A stretch of 64,000 bases of DNA from Leptidea sinapis (GCF_905404315.1 NC_066275.1:3658001-3722000); one strand, 5' to 3'; shown: positions 1 to 11,479, counted from the stretch's first letter. Numbers and translations are program-made. Notes: generated from the letters alone by a model not told the origin.

Positions 1-559
1 CCCGATATCAGCTATCAGTTTAAGCTGTTTGACCGCTCACAATGTAGTGGGCCACAATATGAATGTAAAAGAACCATAAATGATCAAAATATATCAAATA
101 AAATAAAAAATAAACCCTCGACTAAAAGTTGCATGACTGGATCTAAAGCGAATGTATATGGGACAAATTCTTGGGTGAATGAAGAAGACCCTAGAATAGA
201 TGCAAAAAGTATCGTTCATCCTCAAGTAACCTAGCTCAGAGTTCGCAAGCTCCACTGTTATATCTGGCCTGTACCTTGTGTTACATAATATTATATACGG
301 TATCGGTGACGTGCACAGAAGTTTACAAGAGTGGCACTTCGCATTTTGACGTGATGTCACTGAAAAACTCATCTGCGCACTTTGAGCACATTTTTACTAG
401 AAATATTTAAATTTCATATTGTAAGAAAAACTGATCACAGTTATAACGAAACCGTAGTGGGCCTTGATATGTCTTTGATCAAATAAATGTATGATTGAAC
501 AAAATATAACTGATGTTTAAATCAAATTTTGCGTTGAATGATTTCAACCAACTACAAAT

Positions 560-832
560 ATATATATTGCGACTGCCGAAGACAGCAAGCGTCGCAAATA
601 CGAGTATGTCGGTCTCAATGAGTCTTACAGCTTTGTGCCGTTTGGTGTCGAGACACTTGGCCCGTGGGGCCCAGAGGAGCGGAGAATGTCTTCTTCTCGC
701 CTCAATAGGGCAACTGGCAACCCAAGCGCTGGCAGCTACTTCGGTCAACAGATCAGCCTAGCTGTCCAACGCGGAAATGCTGCCAGTATTCTTGGTACGT
801 TTCTCTGTAGTGATAGTTTTAAATTTATGTAA
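560..832 (+). pseudogene. C-terminal fragment of R2-like LINE
   Basis: One open frame from about 575 encodes the extreme C-terminus of a reverse transcriptase polyprotein. It reads AEDSKRRKYE, then a block around FVPFGVETLGPWGPE, then GSYFGQQISLAVQRGNAASI and a stop near 832. The same blocks occur in the long ORF at 56365-57468 and in the reversed copy at 38851-39307, so three members of the family lie in this window. The upstream endonuclease and polymerase parts are missing, which fits the 5' truncation common among LINE insertions. This copy keeps the terminal GSYFGQ...NAASI block that the longer copy has lost. The frame is intact over this short stretch, but the fragment cannot be functional. 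The frames starting at 513 and 635 on this strand and 479-748 on the other are parts or shadows of it. Confidence 0.75.
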
Positions 833-1735
833 TCATCATATTGTAAATATGGTTATAAGATTTGTTTTGTTTAAATAAATATATAGCATTAGTAAGTATA
901 TATAAGCAAATAATAGGAAGTTTGCAATGACAGATGATTAACAGACCAATAAATCCTACCAGCACCGACAAGCCATCGCTTCCCTCGACATAATACCACT
1001 ATACGTTGCGAACGCCACAAGCGGTAACATATACTGAAACATGATGTTATATCATTCGTACTGATGTGTATGCAAACGAAAAGAATTGATTTATTGTTTT
1101 AGTCAAATTTAAAGTGGTTTATTCCTTATGTTAGAAGTCATGAGTTGAAATATTAAACATAAACATTTTTTCAATAGGAGCACTTAGGCATTGTTTGAGA
1201 TAGGTTTTCTTCAAAGAACATTTGAAATATTCCAATTTTCATTTAACATTTCATAACAATGTTACAAATCGATGTTTTTTATCGAATTCAAAAAGAGTAT
1301 AACAATACATGCATAATAAATTTGGAACTACAGATTCATTAATAAAATAAATAAACAGTAGGGTCAAAAAGTCGAAAATAATTCTAAATCCAGTTCTAAA
1401 AAACATCCAAAGGAGAATAAAATTGTAACTTGTACTATTAATCGAATAAATCTTCAAATAAACGATGTTTTCATTCTCTACTTCCTCTCTCCTCACGAAT
1501 TTTCATCTCTTTTACTGTATTGGTTTAACTTTTTATGTTCCAGACAGAAATCTAAATAAAAAGGTAACTACTAGAAGTGACATAGCCGAAAGCGTGAAAC
1601 ATTTCGCCTCATAGATGACATAAAGACTAACGAGTAAGCAGTGATTAGCACTAATTGGATCGATGGACGTGAAACAACGAATAAATATGTTGTATTTCAG
1701 TGTATCTAACTGCCAATTCTCTTCATCAACCTGCT
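833..1735. other. AT-rich stretch, no gene seen
   Basis: Low-complexity A/T sequence between the LINE fragment and a short GC-richer patch. The 81-codon frame at 1251-1496 has the composition of chance translation. Confidence 0.5.
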
Positions 1736-1900
1736 CTGCGGTCGTTCTCTCGTGACGGAGGATCGTGGTCATCGTCGGATGAGGGTTCTGGCACTGTGAT
1801 CTGCCTCCATTGGTGGCCGTCCATTCCTCTCTACTAGCCGAGCAGAACTTGATCGAGGGTGGGCCTTTACCTTTACTTGATCGCTCCATCGATATCATTC
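1736..1900 (-). mobile_element. probable 3' end of an RTE-type LINE
   Basis: A GC-richer patch. Read on the minus strand it contains GATCACAGTGCCAGAACCCT, followed by CGATGACCACGATCC and a GATGAAGAG end. This resembles the 3' untranslated end of lepidopteran RTE-type LINEs as I know them, and the decayed RTE copy at 39795-40140 has a similar GTGACCACGA stretch before its GAAGAAGAA end. The 121-codon minus-strand frame across it is probably not a gene. Confidence 0.4.
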
Positions 1901-2009
1901 AAAACAAACAACTTACCGCAATTAATGCAATAGCATTTCATCGGTAAGTTGTTGTTTAACTAAGGTGCTATTTAAATACGGCAGTTATTTTATTTGTCAC
2001 TATTATTTA

Positions 2010-2313
2010 CCAGCTCCTTTGCACTGGATACGGGCTAGATTTTGGGTACCACAACGGCACCTATTTCTGCCGTGAAGCAGTAATGTGTAAGCATTACTGT
2101 GTTTCGGTCTGAAGGGCGCCGTAGCTAGTGAAATTACTGGAAAAATGAGACTTAACATCTTATGTTTCAAGGTGACGAGCGCAATTGTAGTGCCGCTTAG
2201 AATTTTTGGGTTTTTTAATAATCTTGAGCGGGACTGCATTGTAATGGGCAGGGCGTATAAATTACCATCATGTGAACATCCTCCTAGTCCCGTTCCTTAT
2301 TTTCTTAAAAAAA
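2010..2313 (+). mobile_element. SINE-like element A, copy 1
   Basis: Near full-length copy of the commonest repeat here. It opens with a diverged CCAGCTCCTTTGCACTGGAT head, has the GGGTACCACAACGGC block and the central hairpin region, and ends CCTTATTTTCTTAAAAAAA. Head-to-A-tail direction is taken as the element's sense. Confidence 0.85.
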
Positions 2314-2924
2314 TCTATGAGATTCATAATTTATTCACACTGCCGACATTTTACACACCATTGTTCCGCAAGTTTCTCAATGACATGAATGTCAGCATAC
2401 GTAGCAATGTATGTATGTATATAGGCGACATTCGTCCCGCAAGAAAATTTATATATTTATTAATACTATCAATATTTGTAATACCTTCTTATCTGGATTT
2501 CTTTGGTTCCAGAAAACCCATAACACTTTACAAACACCAAACAGACCCGATCAACCCCGGTACTCTAGAATTATACCAGGATTATATTCAATTTTATTTA
2601 TTATACATTGATTTAGGGTATAAGAGGGCAAAGAAGTGCCCAGGTCATCTGATGAAAAGTGATCATCTAAATTAAAAAAAAGGGGACTGACCTTTTAGCC
2701 GACGGTTTGAACTGAAAAAGGAAGCCATTTCCCTAATTTATTGATGTGAGGAGTAAACATGTTGTAAAACTGCACAGGAAAGATTTAATCAGAAGAAAAT
2801 CCTGAAATTGTTATCAATCAAGCAAAAGTATCGATCATTGTAACAGATTAGAATTATTTGCATAAGATTAGAATTCATCAGTTAATTTTGACAGAACGTA
2901 ATAATAATAGCAATTTATAGAACA
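2314..2924. other. no gene seen; chance ORF rejected
   Basis: AT-rich sequence. The 176-codon frame at 2145-2675 starts inside SINE-like copy 1 and has no recognisable domain or biased composition, so I do not call it a gene. Confidence 0.5.
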
Positions 2925-3350
2925 CTAGAAATAAGGGATTGCTTGTAACTCATTCTAGTAGGCTTCATAAGATTCATAATACTTTAAAGGGTAAATGTAT
3001 ACACTTTTATAATAAAGTCCCAGCCACTGTTCAGGCGTTATCTATAAATAAATTTAAATGTTTTATTAAAAAATGTATCTGTCTTAAATCCTATTACTCC
3101 ACATCTGAATATCTAAGTGATCGGACAGCCTGGGACTAGATTATGATTATTTTATAGCCAATGTTGTATATTTTTATTAAAAGGAGCGCAAAAAGAGAAT
3201 GCTGGGAGAGTTTATTGCGCCGCTTCTTCTCTCTCAGAGTGCCATATGTTTCCGAAGCGGTAGTAGTATCTAGTATATTAGAAATGAAATCAAAAAGAAT
3301 TCTACAGGAATAAATTTTGAGAAAATAAATGCCTTTGATGCCTTTATTTT
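2925..3350 (+). pseudogene. LINE reverse transcriptase C-terminus and 3' UTR
   Basis: An open frame ending at 3139 encodes SRLHKIHNTLKGKCIHFYNK, then a VPATVQALS...FKCFIKK region and YLSDRTAWD before the stop. This is the characteristic C-terminus of one group of Jockey/CR1-like insect LINEs. The downstream AGTTTATTGCGCCGCTTCTT stretch and the AATAAATGCCTTTGATGCC end look like its 3' untranslated region. Related C-termini lie at 35340-36080 (minus) and 53620-54060 (plus). The catalytic core is absent, so this is a 5'-truncated remnant. Calling the exact clade would need an alignment. Confidence 0.65.
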
Positions 3351-3504
3351 ATTCTAGAACAGAGGCAGGGCGACTCCTTAATTAGCTACACACTAACACA
3401 TATAAACAACCCTCTGAAAATGAGTAGTTTCAGAATTCCTTTGACATCATAGCTTTCCATTCACTACATTACAATCTGTCCTTCAATTACACATCCTTCA
3501 TGCT

Positions 3505-3925
3505 TCTACATGTTCATCATCATCATTTCAGCCGGAAGACGTCCATTGCTGGACAAGTATCAATGGCCAAATATCGCCATGACGATCCAACCTACTCCGG
3601 CGATCTTGACCAGAACGTAGGTCCATATTGTGGGGGGCCTACCAACACTACGCCTTCCGGTACGTGGTCGCCATTCGAGGACCTTACTGCCCCAATGGCC
3701 ATTTGCCCGCCGAGCTATGTGCCCTGCCCTCTGCCACTTCAGTCTCACAATCACTTGGGCTATATCGGTGACTTTGGTTCTCCTACGGATCTTCTCATTT
3801 CTGATTTGATCACGCAGGGAAACTCCGAGCATAGCCCTGTCCATTGCTCGCTGAACAACAGTGAGCTTCCTCATAAGGCCCATAGTTAGCGACCACGTCT
3901 GTGTTCCGGACGAATTTCTGATCAT
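3505..3925 (-). pseudogene. RTE-type LINE 3' end (copy 1)
   Basis: The minus-strand frame 3560-3925 encodes the C-terminal part of an endonuclease-reverse transcriptase: RRTKVTDIAQVI, WAGHIARR, then WGSKVLEWRPRTGRRSVGRP. The other RTE copies continue with RWTDDLVKIAG; here it reads TIWTYVLVKIAG, so the residues after the proline have drifted. The frame is lost after VGWI. The last bases on the minus strand run into ATGATGATGA, the short tandem tail typical of RTE elements. Six other copies of this end occur in the window. The polymerase core is missing. Confidence 0.8.
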
Positions 3926-4044
3926 TTAAAAAAAATGAAAACTGGTCCTCAAGTGTTTGATAAGTTTCCTTGACGCACACAAAATAATCAAATTGTCTGA
4001 ACTGGTTCAAAAGCTATATAATGTACTCAGTGTCATAACAAAAA

Positions 4045-4605
4045 CCTCCTTGGAGGACTCCAAAGAAGTATATTAGGTCCCACGTTGTTTTCTCTTGCAT
4101 GTAAATGATTTTAGAACTATATCTATAGAGTCTATAGCTCTGACATATTTTATACAGCTATAATCTTTTCTACTTGTGGTGCCTCTTAAATGGCCAATAC
4201 TTATTAACATTTACATTTAAATCTGTATTATGGCTGCCAGCCCCCTAATATAAATAAAGAAATAATATTTTACGGGAAATAACTGGGCACTGCATTACAC
4301 ACAGCGGAACTATGAATACGAGTATAGCATATTGGATACAAAGTTATCTTCTCACATTAAATCTCACTAAGACATATTTCATCAGTTTTCATGATATGAA
4401 AGCTACATCCTCTTTCCACACTTTTCATAATATTTAAGTTCACACATGCCCTGTTACTTTATCTTGCCCTTGCTCTTGCAATACGATAAGTACTACTCAT
4501 ATAAAATACCTCGTAGTCGTCATTGACGAAATTCTAAATTTTAAACAGCATCTTAAAACAACAGCTTAAAGAGTCCTCAAACCTGATGTACATTTGAACT
4601 TACGT
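4045..4605 (+). pseudogene. decayed LINE reverse transcriptase core
   Basis: No long frame exists, but translation in shifting frames gives ordered reverse transcriptase blocks. VPQRSILGPTLF near 4060 corresponds to the usual GVPQGSILGP. A degraded ADDT-like region follows near 4140. Then SYLLTLNLTKTYFISFH lies near 4340 and THIKYLVVVIDEILNFKQHL near 4500, matching the N.LTLN..KT and HIKYLGV.ID..L.F..H thumb blocks of Jockey/CR1-like LINEs. At least two in-frame stops and frameshifts separate the blocks. The order, spacing and strand agree, so I consider it a genuine fossil even though no ORF marks it. Confidence 0.6.
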
Positions 4606-4986
4606 GCTTATAAATAAATAAATGAAAAATAAATATTATAATATCAACTGTTATGTATTTGTAAGTGGAAAAGTTTTTTGTCCTATCCTCTTTGTTGAAG
4701 CTCTCCACCAGGTGGCACTGCAGCAATTCTACTCCTGCATCGTTCAAACCTTTCACTGTAAAAAATGCCATATAAATGTAATTTTTCATGGAGAATTCGT
4801 TTTAATTATCCACGCCTAGTAATTCTTTATCAGATTCTGCAGCATGTCAACTTCTATATCAGTCAACCGATCCCCGTAAAAATGGGTATACTGATTTATT
4901 TGAACAATTAGAATAAAATCCATTTTGTTATTATTTTAAAATAATAACCGTAATTTCTTGGATGAAATACACAAATAAATTTGATA
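4606..4986. other. no gene seen
   Basis: Short frames on both strands overlap each other here (4577-4819) without any family motif. Confidence 0.45.
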
Positions 4987-5148
4987 ACAAATTTATGAAC
5001 GATGCGGGACTTGCGTCGTGGGACTGTAGATGAAACCCAAACCTGAGAGTTGAACTTTACGTTACTCGAAGGTTTGGCTCAGTGGAAGAGCGTTTGCACG
5101 GAACGCAAGAGGTCACGGGTCGAGTCCCGCATCATTCATAAATTTTGT
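4987..5148 (+). mobile_element. tRNA-derived SINE T, foldback copy
   Basis: A tRNA-like module at 5068-5137 has a box A-like TGGCTCAGTGG and a box B-like GGGTCGAGTCC. The preceding CCTGAGAGTTGAAC is shared with the copies at 21892-22165 and 60780-61052. The copy is bounded by inverted repeats of about 25 bp: 4987-5011 reads into GAACGATGCGGGACT and 5123-5148 reads AGTCCCGCATCATTC. The 3' part of the tRNA-like module is therefore repeated in reverse at the front, which no other copy shows. The predicted acceptor stem is degraded, so this is not a working tRNA gene. Confidence 0.6.
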
Positions 5149-6145
5149 TTTCAAATTTATTTATGCATTTAGAATATAATATTTTATTGTTCGAGGAAAT
5201 TTAGGTACTCAGTTTCGCCTCATGCCTTCAAATAACACCCTCGTAGTAGCTACAAGCATACATACTCGCAAAATAAAGATCACAAGAATTAGATAGGTAC
5301 TGAATAATATAAATATTAATGGAAGGAAGTTACTAGTGACCTATAGTGTCTTACTCAAACAAAAAGCTTCCATCTTTATGAATCAACGATGAAGGCTTTT
5401 GATAAAACTTTTACAATCGTTTCGTGACCCGGCGTCGACCAATTACTGAAAGTTCGATTTTCATTATTTTTCAACCTTTTAGAGCATTTAATCGAAAGCG
5501 AATCATATCTTCGATTTTATGTTTTATATTTTATACGAATATCTGAAATAATTGAAAAAATTCATCACATTGCTAATTCAGTCTAGTCACGAGGGTGAAT
5601 GACCGTGAATTTAATCAGTTGGCGTGGCATTTCTTAAATCTTAAAAGTTGGAGTTCATTATGCAATTCAATTGTTAACAATGTTATGTGAATTTTTAATT
5701 CAAAGTGTTAAATGCGTGAATTAATAATATGATAGAAGTTTATATATTATAACATAATATGTATAGCGAAATACAAGGTTTAAATGAATATGACCTAACA
5801 GTGTTTTACTGTCTATCCCGTGCTATATAGACTGTCCTTAGATAAGTCATGGGTGTACTATATAAAAAGGTAATATTAAAGTACCTATTTGATATAGCTA
5901 TCTAGCTAAGTAGGATTTACATGTTAACTTTTCGATTGCTGAAGCTATTCGCTGAGGTTTTGAAATGTGTCAAAGCTCCTTTCAAGACTGCGTAATGGCA
6001 ACTATGGAACCCTATACTGCTCAGCCTGACACGCTTTTCGCCTATTTGTTATAGATAATATAGCGTATTCTCCCTATCTATTAAGTAAAATATGATTACG
6101 CTGCAGCCTACATGCCCACTGTTTGGGGATGTATTAGATATTGCA
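5149..6145. other. no gene seen
   Basis: AT-rich with no ORF above background and no repeat I could match elsewhere in the window. Confidence 0.5.
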
Positions 6146-6422
6146 TTTTTTTTATGAAAATAAGGGACGAGACGTCCATTTTAATGCAGTGTCGCTCAGG
6201 ATTCTTGAAAAACCCCAAAAATTCTGAGCTGCACTATAACTGCGGTCGTCACCTTGAGACATAAGATGTTAAGTCTATTTTGCCCAGTAATTTCACTAGC
6301 TACGGCGCCCTTCACACCCTAACACAGTAATGCTTACACATTATTGCTTCACGGCAGAAATAGGCACCGTTGTGGTACCCATAATCTAGCCGGCATCCTG
6401 TGCAAAGGAGCCTCCCATTGGT
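6146..6422 (-). mobile_element. SINE-like element A, copy 2
   Basis: Reverse-oriented copy running from the T-run (A-tail complement) at 6146-6153 to the CATTGGT head. About 30 bases are missing just inside the tail, after GGGACGAGACG. Confidence 0.9.
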
Positions 6423-7584
6423 ATGCGCCTATGCGAGAACAGTACAGTTTTAGTATTTGGGCATGTAGCTCTTATAACAGAGTATGCAGTCTTACGTGTA
6501 TTGACATATTTCATGAAAAAGAAAATTACGAAAAAAATGAAAACATCATCAAACACTTGCATTAACTGCCAAAAACATGCTGCAAGCTATAAAGGTTTCC
6601 TATATATATATTGTACCTCCCAAAATACTGACTACATAATTACATAATGAAAAAAAACAAGTCTTGCAACTCAGTTCGTCTACCGTAAAAAGTTGTGCGA
6701 TACATGTAGTAATTAATACCAAGTCTATCAATTCCTTCCTTCTATCTAATGTTATTACATAATTGACAAACCTAACAATATCTTTATTGGACCCTATCAA
6801 TATTTTATGTTTTAAATAAATAGATTATCGAGGCCATCGCATGAAAACACAGTATATGTTTTTTTAACAAATATGTCATCATAGAACACATAACGGAATC
6901 TAACGGATAAATATTAATACACCCTGGTTTACTGGCAGTGACAAGATGCATAATTAACTGGAAATGCCACAAACACACACATGACGCTGGGCTAAATTGT
7001 CCTCTCAAGCCGTAAGAAGACTAAAAAGAAAGCTAATCTGATCAATAAAGCTAATCTCAGTAAGTATTCAAGGATTAGTTGAGGCGATGGCCTCCAAAAC
7101 CGATATCCGTTTACAAAACAATATAAAATTGCTTACAGCCGCTACGGACTGAAGGCAGTTTTTAATTGGAAAATAAAAAATATATACCTGTCACTCCCTA
7201 GCCGTTATTATTTATTATATCTATAATATGAAATTATTTTCGAAGCAGCAATATACGGCCACGCGAAAGGTTCTCTCAAGGGTCCGTGGTTATTCGATAA
7301 ATATTTTATTCATACAAACCATTACCCTACAGATTTTGGGCGTGCGGCATTGACAGGTTCTGCCCAATATTTAATTCCGTTGGGTTTTAGGGTTCCCTTT
7401 TTCTCTCACCTGAGATCAAACGTTGTATTACTTTTACAGGATAAAACATTTAAGTTAACCCTTGCTTATAATCTTTATGGCATCCGTTGTAATTAGTGGT
7501 AACTAAGTGAGCTGTTCCGCTTATAACATTAATATTTGGTCGTTTATCGATACATCTATAATGAAGCACGTGTATTATCTTATA
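6423..7584. other. no gene seen
   Basis: Only short frames of 66-74 codons with no motif. TTTTAGGGTTCC at 7387 is a word shared with the insect repeat near 23402, but too short to annotate here. Confidence 0.5.
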
Positions 7585-7978
7585 TCTTTAAACGAGCAAT
7601 TCTTGTATATATTATATAATCTGAATATCGGAAACGACTCCAGCGATTTTCATAAAATTTAGTATACAGGGGATTTTGTGGGAGATAAATTGATCTAGCT
7701 AGGTTTCAATTTAAAAAAAAAATGTAATTTTATCCGTGTTTTACTAGGTTTCAATTTTAAAAATATTTAATTTTATCCGTGTCTTAATGAGTAACAGCTG
7801 ATAATATTAGAATACAAAAGTTAATTTCGCCACTATATACAAGACTATAATAGCTCAAGTGGGACATTGGTTGATCCGGAAAGCAGAAGACCTTGATTGG
7901 AATCCAGATGTCCTATTAGACATTTTTTGTTCAAGTTTTGTACATTCTTAAAAATCCGAGCAAGGCTCGGTCGTCTGG
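7585..7978 (+). mobile_element. non-autonomous Helitron-like element, copy 1
   Basis: The element begins TCTTTAAACGAGCAATTCTT and ends with the hairpin CCGAGC-AAG-GCTCGG, then TCGTCTGG. This matches the Helitron pattern of a 5' TC start and a 3' hairpin a few bases before a CTRR-like end, with no terminal inverted repeats. A second copy is at 42567-42879. It contains a diverged tRNA-like module at about 7845-7918 (TAGCTCAAGTGGG, then a degraded box B). Near 7700-7790 a block of about 50 bp (CTAGGTTTCAATTT...ATCCGTG) is present twice, against once in the other copy. It encodes no Rep or helicase. Confidence 0.65.
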
Positions 7979-8754
7979 ATATTTTATATTAAATAAGGCA
8001 ACAAGCTAAACAGTTCAACTGGTGTAAAGGCCTGCGCACTGACATCTGCAATACTAAGGCCAGGTTAGTGCGTCTAACTTTTAAGGCTAACCTCTATAGT
8101 CGGCAGGGCGAGTAAGTTGTATATCGGTTATACTATAGCTGGTAGCTAATGAAGTGGCTGTGGAAACTGTTAAAACAGATATCGAAGTGGTGGTGGTTGA
8201 ATATAAAGGCAAAATTTCACCAGTACCTTCTTAATTACAATCTTGATTCCTTGAGGAGATTAAGAAAGTTAAATTATTTATTACTTGTGTAATTAGCCCA
8301 TTTTGACTTTGCGCTGTTTTTGTTAATGAACATTGGCGACGTTGTTCTACACCTATTATACCCCTTTCCTTTCCTTTATATCCACTATATACCCCTTTCA
8401 TTTCTTTGTCTTAAGTTCTAATTGAACAGAACAGTATAAAATCAAAGTCTACTTTATTAAATGTTGTGGATGAACTTTTAAAATAAGTAGGATATTTCCA
8501 TAATAATCCAACGAAGACAAACATTTTTTTTTTTCAAAAATATATTATTAGTACAAGATATGACCAAATATCACCACATCTCCGATTAACTTATGATCCT
8601 TCTGTCCATATTTTATATCCTTAAATTTTAACTTCACTAGCAGATCTGCCAAAGAACAATCTTATTTTATACTGTCATCCATATTAAACTTGTGGAATAC
8701 CACTTTATATTGAGCAAGCTACTAACTAAAACTCTTTCAATACATTGCTTATCA
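7979..8754. other. no gene seen
   Basis: Nothing recognised between the Helitron-like element and a degraded LINE tail. Confidence 0.45.
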
Positions 8755-8835
8755 TGCAAAGGCCAGCAACGCTCTTATTTTAGTTTTTAGTTCTGGTGTT
8801 CAAATAGATGATGGCAAGCGCTGAGCACTTACATC
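8755..8835 (+). mobile_element. degraded Jockey-like LINE/SINE tail
   Basis: AAAGGCCAGCAACGCTCTTA followed by TTCTGGTGTTC and a GAGCACTTACATCA end follows the order of the tail in the LINE at 61207-62840. It is heavily diverged and short. Confidence 0.4.
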
Positions 8836-8876
8836 ATAATAATTCAAAAATATAATAATGTAATAAGTATAAGTCA

Positions 8877-9104
8877 TCGAGTGGCAACAAGATGGATCGA
8901 CGATCTGGTCAAGATCGCCGGAATAGAAAGAAAGAAAGAAATATATTTATTTGTAACTAACACATTTACATAATATTATAATAGAAATAATATTTATAAA
9001 ATATGGACTACGTTGCATGAGGGCAGCGCAGGACCGATATCGTGGAAATCTTTGGGGGACGCCTATGTCCAGCAGTGAACGTCTTCCAGCTGATGATGAT
9101 GATG
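8877..9104 (+). mobile_element. RTE-type LINE 3' end (copy 2), interrupted
   Basis: ATGGATCGACGATCTGGTCA and AAGATCGCCGGAATA (RWTDDLVKIAGI) lead to a break, then GTTGCATGAGGGCAGCGCAG resumes and the copy ends CAGCTGATGATGATGATGAA. The break at about 8926-9011 holds (GAAA)n followed by an AT-rich 70-mer. It resembles the 3' end of another LINE inserted in reverse. Confidence 0.75.
8926..9011 (-). mobile_element. short LINE 3' end nested in RTE copy 2
   Basis: It opens GAAAGAAAGAAAGAAATATA, continues TTTATTTGTAACTAACACA, and separates two halves of one RTE coding stretch. On the minus strand it reads like a LINE 3' UTR ending in a TTTC-repeat tail. Confidence 0.5.
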
Positions 9105-10650
9105 AAATAAATAATTAATGTAAGTAAGCAATAATTTCAAATCCTGAAGCATCTAGAAGGTTTAATTTCTGACATATAAATAACTATTTATTCACCTCTT
9201 AAAAAAATTCTCTATTACTCAAAAAGAAAACAATTTTAGGGCTCATACTAGATATCTTACGAAACCTAAAACTAGTTTGTAAGAAACTAAAATCAATCCC
9301 CCCTCTTGGAATTAATGTATGTATGGTGGTACTATGTCATTCATACATTTACGGTCTATGTATTGGACGCAGTATAACTATGAACCAATCCTTATTGGGG
9401 TCCAGATTGTTTTATCATTTACTCACTCAGGAATTAAAATACTGGAATAAATGTTAAAACAAACATCCTATTATAACTACATAATTGCCATATAAGTGTA
9501 TTAGTGTTTTCCCATCTTTTATTGTGCATAAAATAGTCAAGGGATTACTGTTTATTCATTCATTCATTCGTACAAGTTTAAAATACGTATAAAAAAACTC
9601 GTCAAATCAACAAATTTATATATTTGTTGATTTTATTTATGCTATAGCAAAACACACCATTACAAACAGACAGACATACTCCCGTCCGTACATATAACTC
9701 CCGTTGAACTCTTTCAGACATAGAAATCTAACACAACCTCTTAGTACCTTCTTAAAAACCAAAAGTTTTTGAGTTATGTATAATATTTGTATCTTATATT
9801 ATTTGTGTATTTTGTCAAACCACTTACCTCTTCGTTAAGTTCCTGCTATGCTATATTTAAATCGATGTTCAGATGTTCACACAAACACTAAGGGTACGAT
9901 TAGACGTGCGACACAACCGCGCGCATTTCACTCACTGAAAACTGCTTTTCAGTCGACCGCTGTTAAGGTCGAGGCGCACCGAGCTTGTTATTTATGAAAC
10001 TAAGAATAAAAATGAAACGGATGTGTATCCACACCTGAAACCCGCTTTTAAACAATAATATCAGAATAAATTAAAAATTGTGACTATTTGCAACGTTAGC
10101 GTCATTTCATCATATGCTGCTGTAAAAGTCAAAGATTAGATAGTCTCTTCACGGAACGAGTTTTTTATTGTAGAATAGTTAGTATGACGAACGCAATTCA
10201 GCCAAATTAAAAGTAAATTACAAATTCTGTCTTTGAATGATCGTTATTCAAGCAAACTTAGAATTACATACCTGACTTATTTGTCAAACATAAATGCAAA
10301 TATTCTGTTTCGAACTTTGACTATGGATCAATCCATTAATCTTTTTGTTAATGAAATGAAATTGAAACCTTGATGTACTCAGCCCATTTATATCTAAATT
10401 GTCAATAAAAGGATGTTTTTTGTTGATTCACTGGTAATTAATACCTTGATATTTTGTTCCTTACAATTTTCTTACTAACTCCCGCTATTGCCCTATTAAA
10501 AATAAAAAGTAGAAACATACTTAAAAGCATCTTGTATTGTTATTCATTTAAAACGTGTAAGTTTCGCTGCCCTTTTTTTCACAGTAAGCCCTAAAAACAA
10601 AAGGACAAACTATTTCCACAGTAGGCCTAGATTCGATTTCGTGCTCTTAT
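9105..10650. other. no gene seen; small repeats only
   Basis: Contains a four-unit CATT-type tract near 9545-9565 and a 12-bp-stem hairpin at 9604-9633 with a 6-base loop. A patch at 9890-9985 is richer in CpG than its surroundings. No coding signal recognised. Confidence 0.5.
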
Positions 10651-10790
10651 ATTTTTTATGGAAGGGAAGAACTAAGGAACGTACGAGTCACCTTTTTTCA
10701 AGTGATCAACGCCCCCAACATACTCCTACAACACCAGAGAAATCACAAGAGCCTATAAGACCTTTTAGAAAAGCGTACGCGATTTTTTTT
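10651..10790 (-). mobile_element. Jockey-like LINE 3' tail
   Basis: From a T-run through GTACGAGTCACC, AAGTGATCAACGCCCCCAAC and ACACCAGAGAAATCACAAGA to GCGTACGCG. It is collinear with 61207-61345, reverse-oriented and 5'-truncated. Confidence 0.75.
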
Positions 10791-11479
10791 CGATAATTAA
10801 AAATACTGCTATGCGCACATTCCTAGAAATTCTCTATGTCTCTAATCAAGTATAATAGTGCTGTAAATAACTATACAAACAAAACCAGAAGTATTATCAA
10901 CACACTGAGATAGATCAAAGTTCACGCTGACTGTACAGGGCACGGCTAGTAGTATTATAATTAGGTATCTGTAACTGTTTATAATTTCTATGAATAATAT
11001 TTAACTATAATATGAAGCTTTTCGTTTGTTAATATTAAATCTCCATGTGCATCCACAACTTTATGCATCGTTACGGGAGTGAGGTAAGAGGGAAAAGCTC
11101 AGTGAATCGAAAGTGGCCGGTACACATCATTATAACGCCCTCGATATTCATTATATATCTCTTTTAGCACTAAAAGGAGCAGTAAAAAGTACTAAGTAAT
11201 TAATAATACTGATATTGCATATTCAATATACAAGATAAAATGTTTTTTTTCTCATTGCGAGCAAAATTTGGTATCGAATAATCCACCCGCGAATTTATTA
11301 GCTTTTAAAATTTAAAATTTTAGCTGTCTCACGTGGTTTATGAGATACAGCCCATTGACAGACGAATTAATGGACGGGGTTTTAGTACCCTCGGGTACAG
11401 GGTAATATACTTCTATAAATACTTCAGAGTCGAGTATGCAATATCAATTTTTACTTGATATACAAATATGAATGAAAAT
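10791..11479. other. no gene seen
   Basis: AT-rich; no matches within the window. Confidence 0.45.

Noticed and set aside
1533..1898. 121-codon minus-strand ORF
   Set aside because: Its N-terminal part covers a probable RTE LINE 3' UTR, and the rest has chance-like hydrophobic composition.
2145..2675. 176-codon plus-strand ORF
   Set aside because: It begins inside SINE-like copy 1 and runs into AT-rich DNA with no motif; length alone is weak evidence here.
5068..5137. functional tRNA gene
   Set aside because: Box A and B words are present, but the acceptor stem is broken and the module recurs with shared non-tRNA flanks, so it is a SINE.
9230..9430. possible reverse transcriptase thumb relic
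   Set aside because: A few words resemble LINE motifs, but order and spacing could not be established.
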